In this document: positions 8,183-17,006 of the stretch, in pieces
Layout: each line of letters begins with the position of its first letter
How positions within the stretch are numbered: position 1 is the stretch's first letter
Assembly: GCA_963802095.1 (NCBI GenBank)
Contig: CAWDHI010000001.1
Coordinates: 62,001 to 126,000, forward strand
DNA length: 64,000 nt
Reading direction: 5' to 3'
Source: CAVVEQ01 sp963802095
Lineage (GTDB): Bacteria > Chloroflexota > Anaerolineae > Anaerolineales > Anaerolineaceae
Notes under the pieces: generated by a model
Database searches by the model: none
What the model was told of the DNA's origin: nothing
The model's input: only the letters and a program-made list of their open reading frames with translations
Translations under genes and position numbers: made by a program

Positions 8183-8713
8183 ATGGAAATGATGGAATAC
8201 CAACCCCTAGAGCAGGTTTTTGACGAACGCGTGATCGAGATCGCCCGCGTGGCAAAAGTTGTCAAAGGCGGCCGCCGATTTCAATTCCGCGTGACCGTTA
8301 TTGCCGGAGATAACCATGGAAAAGTGGGCATCGGCATTGGCAAAGCCAACGCAGTTCCCGATGCGATGCGTAAAGCGACCGAACGAGCACATAAAAATAT
8401 GCGCACAGTCGTCACCATAGGCACAACGATCCCGCATGAAGTCACTGGCAAAGTTGGCGGTGCAGTTGTCCTCCTTAAACCGGCATCCGCCGGTACTGGT
8501 GTCATCGCCTCCAGCGGCGTTCGCGCCGTGTTGGAAGCCGTGGGTATCCACGATATCCTGAGCAAATCTCTGGGCAGCTCCAACCTGCTCAACATTGTCA
8601 AGGCCACCTTTGGCGCCCTCGACCAGCTCAAATCACCAGAGCAAGAAGCCATCCGCCGTGGGAAGACCGTGCGCGAAATGATGCCCTTCTGGGAGCGGAG
8701 GAAGAATGGCTAA
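8183..8713 (+). CDS. rpsE: 30S ribosomal protein S5
   Basis: S5 (176 residues) contributes to translational accuracy and mRNA helicase activity at the entry pore. The double-stranded-RNA-binding part includes KGGRRFQFRVTVIAGD, followed by GKANAVPDAMRKA and the C-terminal GVHDI-like segment GIHDILSKSLGS. The 3' end overlaps rpmD by eight bases, so the two are probably coupled. Confidence 0.98.
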   Translation: MEMMEYQPLEQVFDERVIEIARVAKVVKGGRRFQFRVTVIAGDNHGKVGIGIGKANAVPDAMRKATERAHKNMRTVVTIGTTIPHEVTGKVGGAVVLLKPASAGTGVIASSGVRAVLEAVGIHDILSKSLGSSNLLNIVKATFGALDQLKSPEQEAIRRGKTVREMMPFWERRKNG

Positions 8714-8909
8714 AAAGAAAGTTGAGAGCAAGAAGCTCCAGGTCACCCTGGTGAAAAGCCCCATCGGAAACCCCGAACCCCAAAAAAGGACTGTAAAAGC
8801 CCTGGGACTGCGGCGGCTTCACCAGACTGTCATCCACAACGATACCCCCGCATTGCGCGGTATGCTGGATAAAGTTCGACATTTGATAGTAGTAGTTGAG
8901 CAGGATTGA
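8706..8909 (+). CDS. rpmD: 50S ribosomal protein L30
   Basis: This 67-residue protein contains LQVTLVKSPIGNPEPQKRTV followed by LGLRRLHQTVIHNDTPALRG, the standard short bacterial L30. GGAGG lies ahead of the ATG within the end of rpsE. The basic first ten residues (AKKKVESKK) are a small extension. Confidence 0.96.
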   Translation: MAKKKVESKKLQVTLVKSPIGNPEPQKRTVKALGLRRLHQTVIHNDTPALRGMLDKVRHLIVVVEQD

Positions 8910-8911
8910 AA

Positions 8912-9364
8912 ATGAACTTGAACGATTTAAAACCAAACGAAGGCGCAAAAAAAACGCCCAAGCGCAAAGGCCACGGAATTTCTGCCGGCCAGGGAAAAAC
9001 TGCTGGTCGCGGAACCAAGGGCCAGAACTCCAGGTCCGGCGAGACCGGTCACCTTTACCGCCAGGGCGGAAATCTCCCGTTCTTCCGACGGTTGCCTTTT
9101 ATCCGGGGTGAGGGTTTTACTCCTCCCAACCAGGTGGAGTTCAATGAGGTCAACCTTGACCGGATTGCCAAATTCCCGGCCAAGAGCGTGATCACCCCCG
9201 AGGAACTGGCGAAGGAAGGCATGCTTCACCGTCCTGGAAATCCTGTGGTTGTTCTGGGTATGGGTGAGATCAAGCACCCTGTAACCCTGAAGGTGCACCG
9301 CATTTCCAAATCGGCCAAAGCCAAAATTGAGGCTGCCGGCGGCACCGTGGAATTGATCGCATAA
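8912..9364 (+). CDS. rplO: 50S ribosomal protein L15
   Basis: L15 (150 residues) is a late assembly protein with a long basic N-terminal extension. It starts MNLNDLKPNEGAKKTPKRKG and continues GRGTKGQNSRSG, with a Gly-rich loop. The ATG at 8912 gives the family N-terminus; an in-frame TTG two codons earlier is less likely. It ends just before secY, as usual. Confidence 0.97.
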   Translation: MNLNDLKPNEGAKKTPKRKGHGISAGQGKTAGRGTKGQNSRSGETGHLYRQGGNLPFFRRLPFIRGEGFTPPNQVEFNEVNLDRIAKFPAKSVITPEELAKEGMLHRPGNPVVVLGMGEIKHPVTLKVHRISKSAKAKIEAAGGTVELIA

Positions 9365-9393
9365 TCTGGATTATTAATTAAGGAGCCTCCTTC

Positions 9394-10722
9394 ATGAAGC
9401 GTTCAGCCTGGCGCTACCTGTGGAAGTCAGAAGATATCCGCAACAAATTGTTGATCACATTCTTATTGTTGATCATCTACCGGTTTGCGGCCAATATCCC
9501 TGTTCCGGGGGTCGACCGGGCAGTAGTTGCCTCGCTGGCAAATTCCGGCGGCGCAGCAGGAACACTTTTCAATATGCTCGACCTGCTCTCCGGCGGCACG
9601 GTATCCAATTTTTCGATCCTGGCTATGGGAGTGTACCCCTATATCACCGCCCAGATCATCATTCAGCTACTCGCGCCGATCATCCCCGCGCTGGACAGGC
9701 GTTTGAAAGAAAATCCCCGGGAAGGCCAGAAGTTTATGGAAAAATGGACCATGCTTCTCACCATCCCCATGGCTGCGCTTACGGCAATCGGGCAGATCAA
9801 CATCTTTAACTCCATGCTACGAGGCCAATCGATCCTCTATTATGATCCTGGCTTCAATCTTCCGACGATCACCACTGTGGTCAGCATGATGGCGGGCACG
9901 CTGTTTGGCATCTGGCTTGGGCAGCTGATCTCCGAGTTTGGCATTCCAAACCAGGGGCTATCATTGATCATCTTCTCTGGAATCGTTGCGAGTATCCCAT
10001 CCAACCTCTATAGTATTTTCCTGGATAGGCAGAACGGCTGGTGGCTCTTCATCCTGATTGTCTTGCTGTTGGTCTTCACAATCTACGCGATCATCTATGT
10101 GCAACAAGGCCGAAGGTTCGTCCCGGTACTTTTCCCCGGTCGGAGGGTAGGCAACCGCATGTCCATGCCGGTACGCAGCAATCTGCCGCTCATGGTCAAC
10201 ATGGCAGGCATGATCCCGTTGATCTTTGCCCAATCCTTCCTGACCTTCCCGGCGATCCTTGCTTCCTTCTTTATCAATTCGGAAGTGGAATGGGTGGCGA
10301 ATTTTGCCAACACTATTTACAACGCGTTCAGCGGTCAAGGCCCGTTCTATGCCCTGATCTACTTTATCCTGGTGGTGGCTTTTACCTTCTTCTATACCGA
10401 CGTGCTTTTCCAGCAGCAGAATTATGGGGAAAGTCTAAAACGGCAGGGTGCACGCATTCCAGGTGTGACCGTGGGTGAAGCGACCCAAAAATATCTTTCC
10501 AAAGTCCAGCGCCGCATCACATTCCCGGGTGCGTTCTTTCTCGGGTTTGTGGCAGTGCTACCCTATGTCCTGCGGCTGATCCTTCCCGCGGCGAGTTCCT
10601 CCACAGTCTTCCTTGTTTCAGCCGCTGGTTTGCTGATCGTGGTGGGTGTTGTCCGCGATACCTTCAACATCATTGATGCCGAGTTGAAGATGCATGGCTA
10701 CCAGGAAAAGCTGATCCACTAG
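9394..10722 (+). CDS. secY: Protein translocase subunit SecY
   Basis: SecY is the channel of the Sec translocon in the cytoplasmic membrane. The 442-residue product has the expected ten hydrophobic segments. The first follows MKRSAWRYLWKSEDIRNKLL. The plug-region motif YRFAANIPVPGVD and the cytoplasmic loop RRIPVQ-like stretch (here QQGRRFVPVLFPGRR) are visible, as is GDTFNIIDAEL-type text at the C-terminus. GGAG lies upstream of the start. It sits between rplO and adk. Confidence 0.97.
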   Translation: MKRSAWRYLWKSEDIRNKLLITFLLLIIYRFAANIPVPGVDRAVVASLANSGGAAGTLFNMLDLLSGGTVSNFSILAMGVYPYITAQIIIQLLAPIIPALDRRLKENPREGQKFMEKWTMLLTIPMAALTAIGQINIFNSMLRGQSILYYDPGFNLPTITTVVSMMAGTLFGIWLGQLISEFGIPNQGLSLIIFSGIVASIPSNLYSIFLDRQNGWWLFILIVLLLVFTIYAIIYVQQGRRFVPVLFPGRRVGNRMSMPVRSNLPLMVNMAGMIPLIFAQSFLTFPAILASFFINSEVEWVANFANTIYNAFSGQGPFYALIYFILVVAFTFFYTDVLFQQQNYGESLKRQGARIPGVTVGEATQKYLSKVQRRITFPGAFFLGFVAVLPYVLRLILPAASSSTVFLVSAAGLLIVVGVVRDTFNIIDAELKMHGYQEKLIH

Positions 10723-10727
10723 GATGG

Positions 10728-11381
10728 ATGATGGGTGTTTATATCGTATTACTCGGCCCACCCGGGGCCGGCAAAGGTACGCAGGCTGAGGTTATCTCAC
10801 AGAAACTCGGATTGATCCATGTTTCATCCGGTAACCTCTTCCGGGAGAACATTAAAAATGAGACCGAACTGGGGAAGTTGGCCCAGGGTTATATCAACCG
10901 CGGAGAGCTGGTCCCCGATGAGGTGACTATTGGTATGGTACAGAGCCGCCTGATGCAACCGGATAATAGAAACGGTGCACTGTTGGATGGATTCCCACGG
11001 ACACCCGCCCAGGCGCAGGCACTCGACACGATGCTCCGGGGCAACGGGGCAGCTATCAAAGTGGTTCCATACATCGCTGTTCCGGAAGGTGTTCTAATCG
11101 ATCGGTTATCCGGAAGGTGGACTTGCCGGGCAGCCAGTCATGTGTTCCACAGTTTATACAATCCGCCCAGAAAGAATGGCGTGTGTGATGAGGATGGATC
11201 TGAACTTTACCAACGGGAAGACGATAAACCGGAAACAGTCGCGAATCGTATCCAGGTTTTTAATAAGCAAACCCAACCACTGATTGCGTATTACAGCGGA
11301 AATGGGCTCCTGGTGGAAATTGACGGCACCCAGGAAATCGGGAAGGTAACCTCCGATCTGATAAAAGCGATCGAAGGGTAG
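10728..11381 (+). CDS. adk: Adenylate kinase
   Basis: This enzyme converts ATP and AMP to two ADP. The P-loop GPPGAGKGTQ lies near the N-terminus. DGFPRT (NMP-binding side) and the LID start GRWTCR are also visible. The LID has Cys in WTCR, two His (SHVFH) and Cys-Asp (VCDED). It resembles the zinc LID of Gram-positive enzymes, but the second Cys of the first pair is missing. The product is 217 residues. It follows secY after 5 bases. Confidence 0.95.
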   Translation: MMGVYIVLLGPPGAGKGTQAEVISQKLGLIHVSSGNLFRENIKNETELGKLAQGYINRGELVPDEVTIGMVQSRLMQPDNRNGALLDGFPRTPAQAQALDTMLRGNGAAIKVVPYIAVPEGVLIDRLSGRWTCRAASHVFHSLYNPPRKNGVCDEDGSELYQREDDKPETVANRIQVFNKQTQPLIAYYSGNGLLVEIDGTQEIGKVTSDLIKAIEG

Positions 11382-11389
11382 ATTCGCGA

Positions 11390-12166
11390 ATGAGCTGGGA
11401 GCGAAATATCACGATCAAGAGCGAGAAAGAGCTCACGATCATGCGCCAGGCAGGCAGGATCAACGCGGAAGCCCTGGCAGCGATCAAGGCAATCATTCAG
11501 CCGGGTGTCACTACGGCAGATATGAATGCTGCAGCGGAAGAAGTATTAAAAAAACACGGTGCTTATTCGCCCTTTAAAAATTATCCCGGCCCGTATCCAT
11601 ACCCGGCCAGCACCTGTGTGAGCGTGAACGAAGAGCTGGTTCACGGCATCCCGGGTAAACGCAAACTCAAGGAAGGCGATATCGTCTCTGTGGATTGCGG
11701 AACCGTGTTCGAAGGATTTGTTGGAGATTCCGCCTTCACCGCTGGTGTGGGAGAGATCTCCAAGAAAGCCCGGAAAATATTGGAAGTGACTGAAAAAGCG
11801 CTTTCGATAGGGATCAGCCAGATGGTCCCAGGTAAATACACCGGTGATATCGGTTATTCCATCCAGAAATGGGTGGAGGAAAACCAAATGAACGTGGTGC
11901 GCGAGTACACTGGTCATGGGGTTGGCAGGCTGATGCACGAAGGCCCGCAAGTGCCCAATTACGGCTTTCCGGGCAGGGGAGTTCTCTTACGGGCAGGGAT
12001 GACCATCGCACTGGAACCGATGGTGCAGATGGGCACCTACCTTACCAAGGTGATGCCAGACCAATGGACGGTCTGCTCCCGGGATGATTCCCTCGCTGCA
12101 CATTTTGAGCACAGCGTGGCGATCACGGAAACCGGGCCGATGATATTGACCCTTCCGGGGGATTAG
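11390..12166 (+). CDS. map: Methionine aminopeptidase, type I
   Basis: This metallo-enzyme removes the initiator methionine. The 258-residue protein carries the metal ligands in the usual order: D in SVDCGT, D in GDSAFT, H in GHGVGRLMHE, E in ALEPM, and the last E in HSVAITE. The segment YPASTCVSVNEELVHGIPG is characteristic. It follows adk in the secY-adk-map order found in many bacteria. infA does not follow. Confidence 0.96.
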   Translation: MSWERNITIKSEKELTIMRQAGRINAEALAAIKAIIQPGVTTADMNAAAEEVLKKHGAYSPFKNYPGPYPYPASTCVSVNEELVHGIPGKRKLKEGDIVSVDCGTVFEGFVGDSAFTAGVGEISKKARKILEVTEKALSIGISQMVPGKYTGDIGYSIQKWVEENQMNVVREYTGHGVGRLMHEGPQVPNYGFPGRGVLLRAGMTIALEPMVQMGTYLTKVMPDQWTVCSRDDSLAAHFEHSVAITETGPMILTLPGD

Positions 12167-12199
12167 AAAATCCTCCTAGACGGAAAAGGGAAGAAAAGA

Positions 12200-12205
12200 T
12201 ATAAT
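12200..12205 (+). promoter_or_regulatory. -10 box before rpmJ
   Basis: TATAAT lies in the 87-base gap between map and rpmJ, about 50 bases before the rpmJ ATG. No good -35 is seen at the right distance. It could give the alpha operon its own transcript start. Confidence 0.4.
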
Positions 12206-12253
12206 CAAAACTTTGGTGATTGGCAACAGGAAGAAAACAAGGAGTCGCAAGGT

Positions 12254-12367
12254 ATGAAAGTTTCACCATCCATTCGAAAGCGCTGTTCCAAGTGCAAGAT
12301 TGTACGGCGAAGTGGCCGTTTGTTCGTCATTTGCGAGAATCCAAAACACAAGCAGCGACAAGGATAA
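12254..12367 (+). CDS. rpmJ: 50S ribosomal protein L36
   Basis: The 37-residue protein reads MKVSPSIRKRCSKCKIV at the start and ends NPKHKQRQG, the zinc-binding C-C-C-H form of L36. The start ATG has AAGGAG upstream at about 12 bases and AAGG closer. It directly precedes rpsM. infA, which normally sits between map and rpmJ, is not here. Confidence 0.97.
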   Translation: MKVSPSIRKRCSKCKIVRRSGRLFVICENPKHKQRQG

Positions 12368-12373
12368 GGAATT

Positions 12374-12763
12374 ATGGCAAGAATTGAAGGTGTTGATCTT
12401 CCGCGCACCAAGCGGATCGAAGTAGCCCTGACGTACATTTTCGGGATCGGACCTACCCGTGCCCGCAAAATCTTGACGGACACCCGGGTTAGTCCTGATG
12501 TACGCGTAAAGGATATGACCGAGAGCGACGTCAACCTGTTGCGCGAATATATCACCAAGAACTATAAGGTCGAAGGCGATCTCCGCCGCGAAGTTCAGAT
12601 GAACATCAAGCGGTTGATCGAAATTGGTTGTTACCGCGGTATGCGCCACCGCCGAAATCTACCCGTGAATGGGCAGCGCACTCGCACAAACTCCCGCACC
12701 CGCAAAGGCCCTCGCAAGACTGTGGCCGGCCGCGGACGCCGTCGCGGAGCTACCAAGAAATAA
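12374..12763 (+). CDS. rpsM: 30S ribosomal protein S13
   Basis: S13 (129 residues) is at the top of the 30S head and contacts P-site tRNA. The sequence MARIEGVDLPRTKRIEVAL, the helix-turn motif IFGIGPTRARKIL, and the basic tail RTRTNSRTRKGPRKTVAGRG are typical. It is six bases downstream of rpmJ. Confidence 0.98.
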   Translation: MARIEGVDLPRTKRIEVALTYIFGIGPTRARKILTDTRVSPDVRVKDMTESDVNLLREYITKNYKVEGDLRREVQMNIKRLIEIGCYRGMRHRRNLPVNGQRTRTNSRTRKGPRKTVAGRGRRRGATKK

Positions 12764-12779
12764 ACTGACAGGAGCCTGC

Positions 12780-12851
12780 ATGGGAGGGACCTCTCACCCC
12801 GCGGCTACCCGGTTGCCGGCTCCAAGCAGATTTATGATTCGGATTTGTTAA
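12780..12851 (+). CDS. Possible small ORF between rpsM and rpsK
   Basis: An ATG preceded by AGGAG at a spacing of 6 bases opens a 23-codon frame (MGGTSHPAATRLPAPSRF near the start). It fills much of the 109-base gap between rpsM and rpsK. The length is short and the composition resembles random high-GC sequence, so it may be a leader peptide that couples translation, or nothing. I do not recognise it. Confidence 0.2.
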   Translation: MGGTSHPAATRLPAPSRFMIRIC

Positions 12852-12872
12852 GTAGAACGACGAAGAGGAACT

Positions 12873-13277
12873 ATGGCTCAAACTGTAAGATCAACGAGAC
12901 GCACAAGTACAGCCCGCAAGGCAAAGCGTTCCCTATCGACCGCGCAAGTGCATGTATTCGCTTCCTTCAACAATACCATCATCACAGTTACGGATGAGCA
13001 GGGGAGCACGGTTTGCTGGGGAAGCTCCGGTTCTGCTGGGTTCAAGGGTTCGCGCAAGAGCACTCCTTTTGCCGCGCGCCTGGCAGCTGAGCAGGCAATC
13101 AAAGCTGCACAGGCGATGGGGATCCAGGAAGTGGATCTGATCATAAAGGGACCCGGTCCTGGCCGCGAATCCGCCATCCGCGCCGTCCAGGGAATGGGCT
13201 TGAAAGTGCGTTCCATTTCGGATATCACCCCGGTGCCGCACAATGGCTGCCGCCCTCCGAAAAAACGCCGCGTCTAG
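12873..13277 (+). CDS. rpsK: 30S ribosomal protein S11
   Basis: S11 (134 residues) forms part of the mRNA exit platform. HVFASFNNTIITVTDEQGS, GSRKSTPFAARLAAE, GPGPGRESAIRA and the end HNGCRPPKKRRV are all diagnostic. AGAGGAAC lies before the ATG. rpsD follows after 18 bases. Confidence 0.98.
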   Translation: MAQTVRSTRRTSTARKAKRSLSTAQVHVFASFNNTIITVTDEQGSTVCWGSSGSAGFKGSRKSTPFAARLAAEQAIKAAQAMGIQEVDLIIKGPGPGRESAIRAVQGMGLKVRSISDITPVPHNGCRPPKKRRV

Positions 13278-13295
13278 AAAAAAGAGAGGAAACAT

Positions 13296-13934
13296 ATGGC
13301 AAGATATCTTGGTCCGGCTTGTCGATTATGCCGGCGTGAAGGTGAAAAACTTTTCTTGAAGGGTGAGCGCTGCTTCACCCCCAAGTGCGCGTTCGAAAAA
13401 CGCAGCTTTGCCCCTGGCCAGCATGGGAAGGGCAATCAAGGCCGCAGCGAGCGCGAATCTGATTACGCCCGCCAGTTACGCGCCAAACAGCGCGCCCGCC
13501 GGGTATACGGCGTTCTCGAGCGCCAGTTCCGCCGCAATTTCGCTGTTGCACAGCACAAACGCGGTATGACCGGTCTGAACCTGCTACAGACCTTGGAACT
13601 TCGCCTGGATAATGTGATCTTCCGCATGGGATTGGCTGCCAACCGCAATGAAGCCCGCCAATTAGTGAACCATGGTCACTTCCAGGTGAACAGTCAGAAA
13701 TCCGATATCCCATCAATGCTTCTAAAGCCGGGGGATACCGTGGCTGTGCGTCAAAACTCCCGTGGGAATGCTTTCTTCAAAGTCATGCCGGATTTCGCCG
13801 AAAAACGAAATTGCGCTGTCTGGCTTGATCGCGACCTGAAGAGCTTTTCCGGACGCGTTTTACGCCTGCCCGAGCGAAGCGAGATCGACGGCAGCCTGAA
13901 TGAGCAGCTCATCGTTGAGTACTATTCACGCTAA
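13296..13934 (+). CDS. rpsD: 30S ribosomal protein S4, zinc form
   Basis: S4 (212 residues) nucleates 30S assembly and often represses the alpha operon. Cysteines 9, 12, 26 and 31 form the N-terminal zinc-binding knuckle seen in thermophile-type S4. The S4 RNA-binding domain is at residues 98-160, with LDNVIFRMGLAANRNEARQL. It ends QLIVEYYSR. It lies between rpsK and rpoA as in most bacteria. Confidence 0.98.
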   Translation: MARYLGPACRLCRREGEKLFLKGERCFTPKCAFEKRSFAPGQHGKGNQGRSERESDYARQLRAKQRARRVYGVLERQFRRNFAVAQHKRGMTGLNLLQTLELRLDNVIFRMGLAANRNEARQLVNHGHFQVNSQKSDIPSMLLKPGDTVAVRQNSRGNAFFKVMPDFAEKRNCAVWLDRDLKSFSGRVLRLPERSEIDGSLNEQLIVEYYSR

Positions 13935-13985
13935 GCCTGGTGATCCTGTGAGAAAAGCGATTCATTCTTTGGAAAGGGGTCGATC

Positions 13986-14951
13986 ATGTGCGCAATGAAC
14001 AGCATGGTTACGCCGAAAGTCGAGCGGGACGCGGAAGCCCGTAACTACGGCAAGTTTGTGATCAGCCCTCTGGAGCGAGGTTTCGGGATCACCCTGAGCA
14101 ATGCGCTTCGGCGAGTTTTGTTGTCATCACTGGATGGCACTGCAGTCACCTCCATTCGTGTTTCGGACGTTCTGCACGAGTTCAGTGATATTCCCGGCGT
14201 CCGTGAGGATGTCATCCAGGTTCTCCTGCAGGTTAAGCAAATCCGCCTGGTGATGCATGAGGGGGACGTTGCCCATCTTCATCTTGATGTCCGGGGTGAG
14301 GGTGTTGTCACCGCCGCCGATATCCAAACGACTGCAGAGGTGGAGATCGTTAATCCGGATCTTTACCTTTTCACGGTGAATGACAGCAAAGCCCGTTTGG
14401 AGATCGACATGACGGTGGAACGTGGACGCGGTTATTCCCCGGCTACCGATCGAAGCGGCAAGCTGCCCATCGGCGATCTACCCGTGGATGCGATCTTTAC
14501 CCCGGTCAAACGGGTGAATTTCAATGTCTCTGGGGCACGTGTTGGGCAAAGCACCAGTTATGACAAATTAATCCTCGAGATCTGGACCGATGGAACCATC
14601 ACTCCTGAAAAAGCCCTCGGGAATGCCTCCAAGGTGCTCATCGACCATCTGCGGTATATCTCCGGGATCAGCGAAGAGATCCTGCCCATAAGCGTTGAAA
14701 AAGAAGTGGTCGGGATTGGCCTGACCAGTGAAGCCGCTGAAACCCCAATCGAGAACCTCGATCTATCCGTGCGTGTATTCAATTCGTTGAAACGCACCGG
14801 GGTTACCACGGTGGGCGATGTGCTAGAGCTGCTTTCGAAAGGCGATGACGCGGTCATGTCCATCCGTAATTTTGGAGAGAAGAGCCGCGACGAGCTGGTA
14901 GAAAAGATGCGTGAAAAAGGCTTTTTAGAAAAAGAGAAGGACGTGGAGTAA
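13986..14951 (+). CDS. rpoA: DNA-directed RNA polymerase subunit alpha
   Basis: The alpha subunit dimerises to start RNA polymerase assembly, and its C-terminal domain binds UP elements and activators. The 321-residue protein contains NYGKFVISPLERGFGITLSN (N-terminal domain) and DLSVRVFNSLKRTGVTTVGD (C-terminal domain, about residues 255-275). An in-frame ATG four codons later is an alternative start. GGAAAGGGG lies upstream. Confidence 0.98.
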   Translation: MCAMNSMVTPKVERDAEARNYGKFVISPLERGFGITLSNALRRVLLSSLDGTAVTSIRVSDVLHEFSDIPGVREDVIQVLLQVKQIRLVMHEGDVAHLHLDVRGEGVVTAADIQTTAEVEIVNPDLYLFTVNDSKARLEIDMTVERGRGYSPATDRSGKLPIGDLPVDAIFTPVKRVNFNVSGARVGQSTSYDKLILEIWTDGTITPEKALGNASKVLIDHLRYISGISEEILPISVEKEVVGIGLTSEAAETPIENLDLSVRVFNSLKRTGVTTVGDVLELLSKGDDAVMSIRNFGEKSRDELVEKMREKGFLEKEKDVE

Positions 14952-14956
14952 GTACA

Positions 14957-15334
14957 ATGCGACATCAAGTATCTGGATATCGACTTTCACGCGGAAAAGA
15001 TGAGCGGACCAGCTTGCGCAAGACCATGATTTGCCAGCTTTTCACGCATGAAAGAATTAAAACCACCAAGACCAAAGCGAAAGCGATCCGCGGGGATGCC
15101 GAAAAACTGATCACCCTGGCACGCAACTCCGGCAAGGGTAGTGACACCGACAAAATGAATGCCCGTCGCCTCGCCGCGGCTGAATTGAACAATCCCGAGA
15201 TTGTCAAGAAACTCTTTGATGAGATCGGTCCCCGGTATGAAACCCGCAATGGTGGTTACACCCGTATTCTAAAACTCGGGCCCCGCCTCGGCGATGCCGC
15301 CGAAATGGTTCTGCTCGAACTTGTTGAAGGTTGA
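14957..15334 (+). CDS. rplQ: 50S ribosomal protein L17
   Basis: L17 (125 residues) sits at the exit-tunnel rim. It starts MRHQVSGYRLSRGKDERTSL and continues RKTMICQLFTHERIKTTKTKAK (a stretch of the first third). The C-terminus has GGYTRILKLGPRLGDAAEM. It follows rpoA by five bases. Confidence 0.97.
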   Translation: MRHQVSGYRLSRGKDERTSLRKTMICQLFTHERIKTTKTKAKAIRGDAEKLITLARNSGKGSDTDKMNARRLAAAELNNPEIVKKLFDEIGPRYETRNGGYTRILKLGPRLGDAAEMVLLELVEG

Positions 15335-15358
15335 TCCTTCCGGTAACCCCGGATAGGA

Positions 15359-16105
15359 ATGGCACTTTACAAACTTATTCTTGCGTACGACGGCACCCGC
15401 TTCCTGGGATACCAGAGGCAGGGCGAAAGGCGAACGGTACAAGCCGAGCTCGAATCCGCGCTGAAAAACGTGGGATGGCAGGGCAGTGCAGTTCTTTCTG
15501 CCGGTCGCACCGATACCGGGGTGCATGCCACTGGACAGGTTGCAGCTTTCCACCTGGATTGGCAGCACAGCGCGACTGAACTGCTGCGGGCGATAAACGC
15601 AAATCTGCCGGAGGATGTTTCTGCCCGAGAGATAAGCGAAGCCCTGGAGGGTTTTCACCCGCGGTTCGATGCGAAAGCCCGGACTTACCGCTACCGGATT
15701 TTCGTGGATGAAATCCGAAATCCGCTTCGCGAATACTTTGCCTGGCGAACCTGGCCTGGACCGGACCCCGGCATCCTACAGGAAGCCGCAAAAGTGATCA
15801 TCGGGCGGTATGATTTCAGCGCTTTCGGCCGGGCGATGGCAAAAGGCGAAAGCACCGAGAGGATCGTCTGGGAATCAAGTTGGGAGATGGCTGCAGATAA
15901 TGAACATGTGTACGAGATCAAGGCAAATGCGTTTCTCTACCACATGGTCCGGCGGATCGTCTTCCTCCTGGTGAGGGCTGGGCAGGGTAGGGTTCCATTG
16001 GATGACCTGCAGAACGCGGTTCTAACCGGGAAAAAAGTTCTCCCGGGTTTGGCTCCGGCAAACGGGTTGACTTTGGTAAAAGTGGATTACACCGAAGGTA
16101 CGTGA
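15359..16105 (+). CDS. truA: tRNA pseudouridine(38-40) synthase TruA
   Basis: TruA modifies U38-U40 in the anticodon stem. The catalytic aspartate is D52 in AGRTDTGVHATGQVA. The N-terminal LILAYDGTRFLGYQRQ and the later FLYHMVRRIV are also conserved. The length of 248 residues is normal. The upstream in-frame start at 15331 would overlap rplQ and gives no family-like residues. The truA-rplM-rpsI order follows rplQ in many bacteria. Confidence 0.96.
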   Translation: MALYKLILAYDGTRFLGYQRQGERRTVQAELESALKNVGWQGSAVLSAGRTDTGVHATGQVAAFHLDWQHSATELLRAINANLPEDVSAREISEALEGFHPRFDAKARTYRYRIFVDEIRNPLREYFAWRTWPGPDPGILQEAAKVIIGRYDFSAFGRAMAKGESTERIVWESSWEMAADNEHVYEIKANAFLYHMVRRIVFLLVRAGQGRVPLDDLQNAVLTGKKVLPGLAPANGLTLVKVDYTEGT

Positions 16106-16149
16106 GAATTTGGATTTAGGCAATTACAGAAAGTGTGAGGATGACGAAA

Positions 16150-16575
16150 GTGGAAAAAACATACGTCATTAAGGGTACACCGCAGTCTAACTGGCTACTG
16201 GTGGACGCGAATGAACAAAACTTGGGCCGTCTGGCCACGCGCATAGCCAATTTCCTTTTAGGCAAGCACAAACCGGAGTATACACCGGGGGTGGAAATGG
16301 GCGACTTCGTGGTGGTCATCAATGCCAGCAAGCTGGCCATTGCAGCGAAACGGTTGGATACAAAAAATTACCACTCCGTTTCCGGGTACCCGGGCGGATT
16401 GCACACGGTGGGAATGCGCGACCAAATGCGCGTGCACCCCGATAGGGTCATCACCGCTGCAGTTTGGGGAATGCTTCCCCATAATAAAGTAGGCAGGCAT
16501 TTGATGAGCCGCCTAAAGGTTTACAGCGGCAACGATCATCCGCATACCGCGCAAAACCCCCAGCCGGTGATATAA
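16150..16575 (+). CDS. rplM: 50S ribosomal protein L13
   Basis: L13 is an early assembly protein. The product (141 residues) contains NLGRLATRIANFLLGKHKPEYTPGV (starting near residue 25) and ends KVYSGNDHPHTAQNPQPVI. I chose GTG at 16150, which yields VEKTY aligned with the usual L13 N-terminus and has GAGG 9 bases upstream. ATG at 16141 and GTG at 16135 are also in frame. Confidence 0.93.
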   Translation: MEKTYVIKGTPQSNWLLVDANEQNLGRLATRIANFLLGKHKPEYTPGVEMGDFVVVINASKLAIAAKRLDTKNYHSVSGYPGGLHTVGMRDQMRVHPDRVITAAVWGMLPHNKVGRHLMSRLKVYSGNDHPHTAQNPQPVI

Positions 16576-16590
16576 AGGAGCAAGAGGATT

Positions 16591-16986
16591 ATGGCAGTTC
16601 AATACTACGAAGGCATTGGTCGACGCAAGGAAAGCACCGCAAGGGTTCGCCTGATGAATGGTTCGGGCGAGATCACGGTAAATCAAAAACCAGGCACCCA
16701 GTTCTTTTCCCGCCCCGGCGACCTGGATGATATCTGGGCTCCTTTTGCCGCAGTCGGTCAGGATAAAGGCGGGTACGATGTGACCGTCATGGTCAATGGC
16801 GGCGGGGTCACCGGGCAGACTGAATCGGTTCGCCTGGGCGTTGCCCGCGCACTGGTCAAGATCAACCCGGATTACACCTCCCCATTGCGCAAAGCCGGTT
16901 TCCTCACCCGGGATGCCCGCGTGAAGGAACGCAAGAAACCAGGTCTCAAGCGCGCCCGCAAGGCCCCTACCTACACCAAACGGTAG
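16591..16986 (+). CDS. rpsI: 30S ribosomal protein S9
   Basis: S9 (131 residues) reaches with its C-terminal Lys-Arg tail towards the P-site tRNA. The protein shows YYEGIGRRKESTARVRL at the start, GGGVTGQTESVRLGVARAL in the middle, and ends with the basic KRARKAPTYTKR. It is the last gene of the ribosomal block. Confidence 0.98.
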   Translation: MAVQYYEGIGRRKESTARVRLMNGSGEITVNQKPGTQFFSRPGDLDDIWAPFAAVGQDKGGYDVTVMVNGGGVTGQTESVRLGVARALVKINPDYTSPLRKAGFLTRDARVKERKKPGLKRARKAPTYTKR

Positions 16987-17006
16987 AAAACCAGGGTTTC
17001 CGAATC

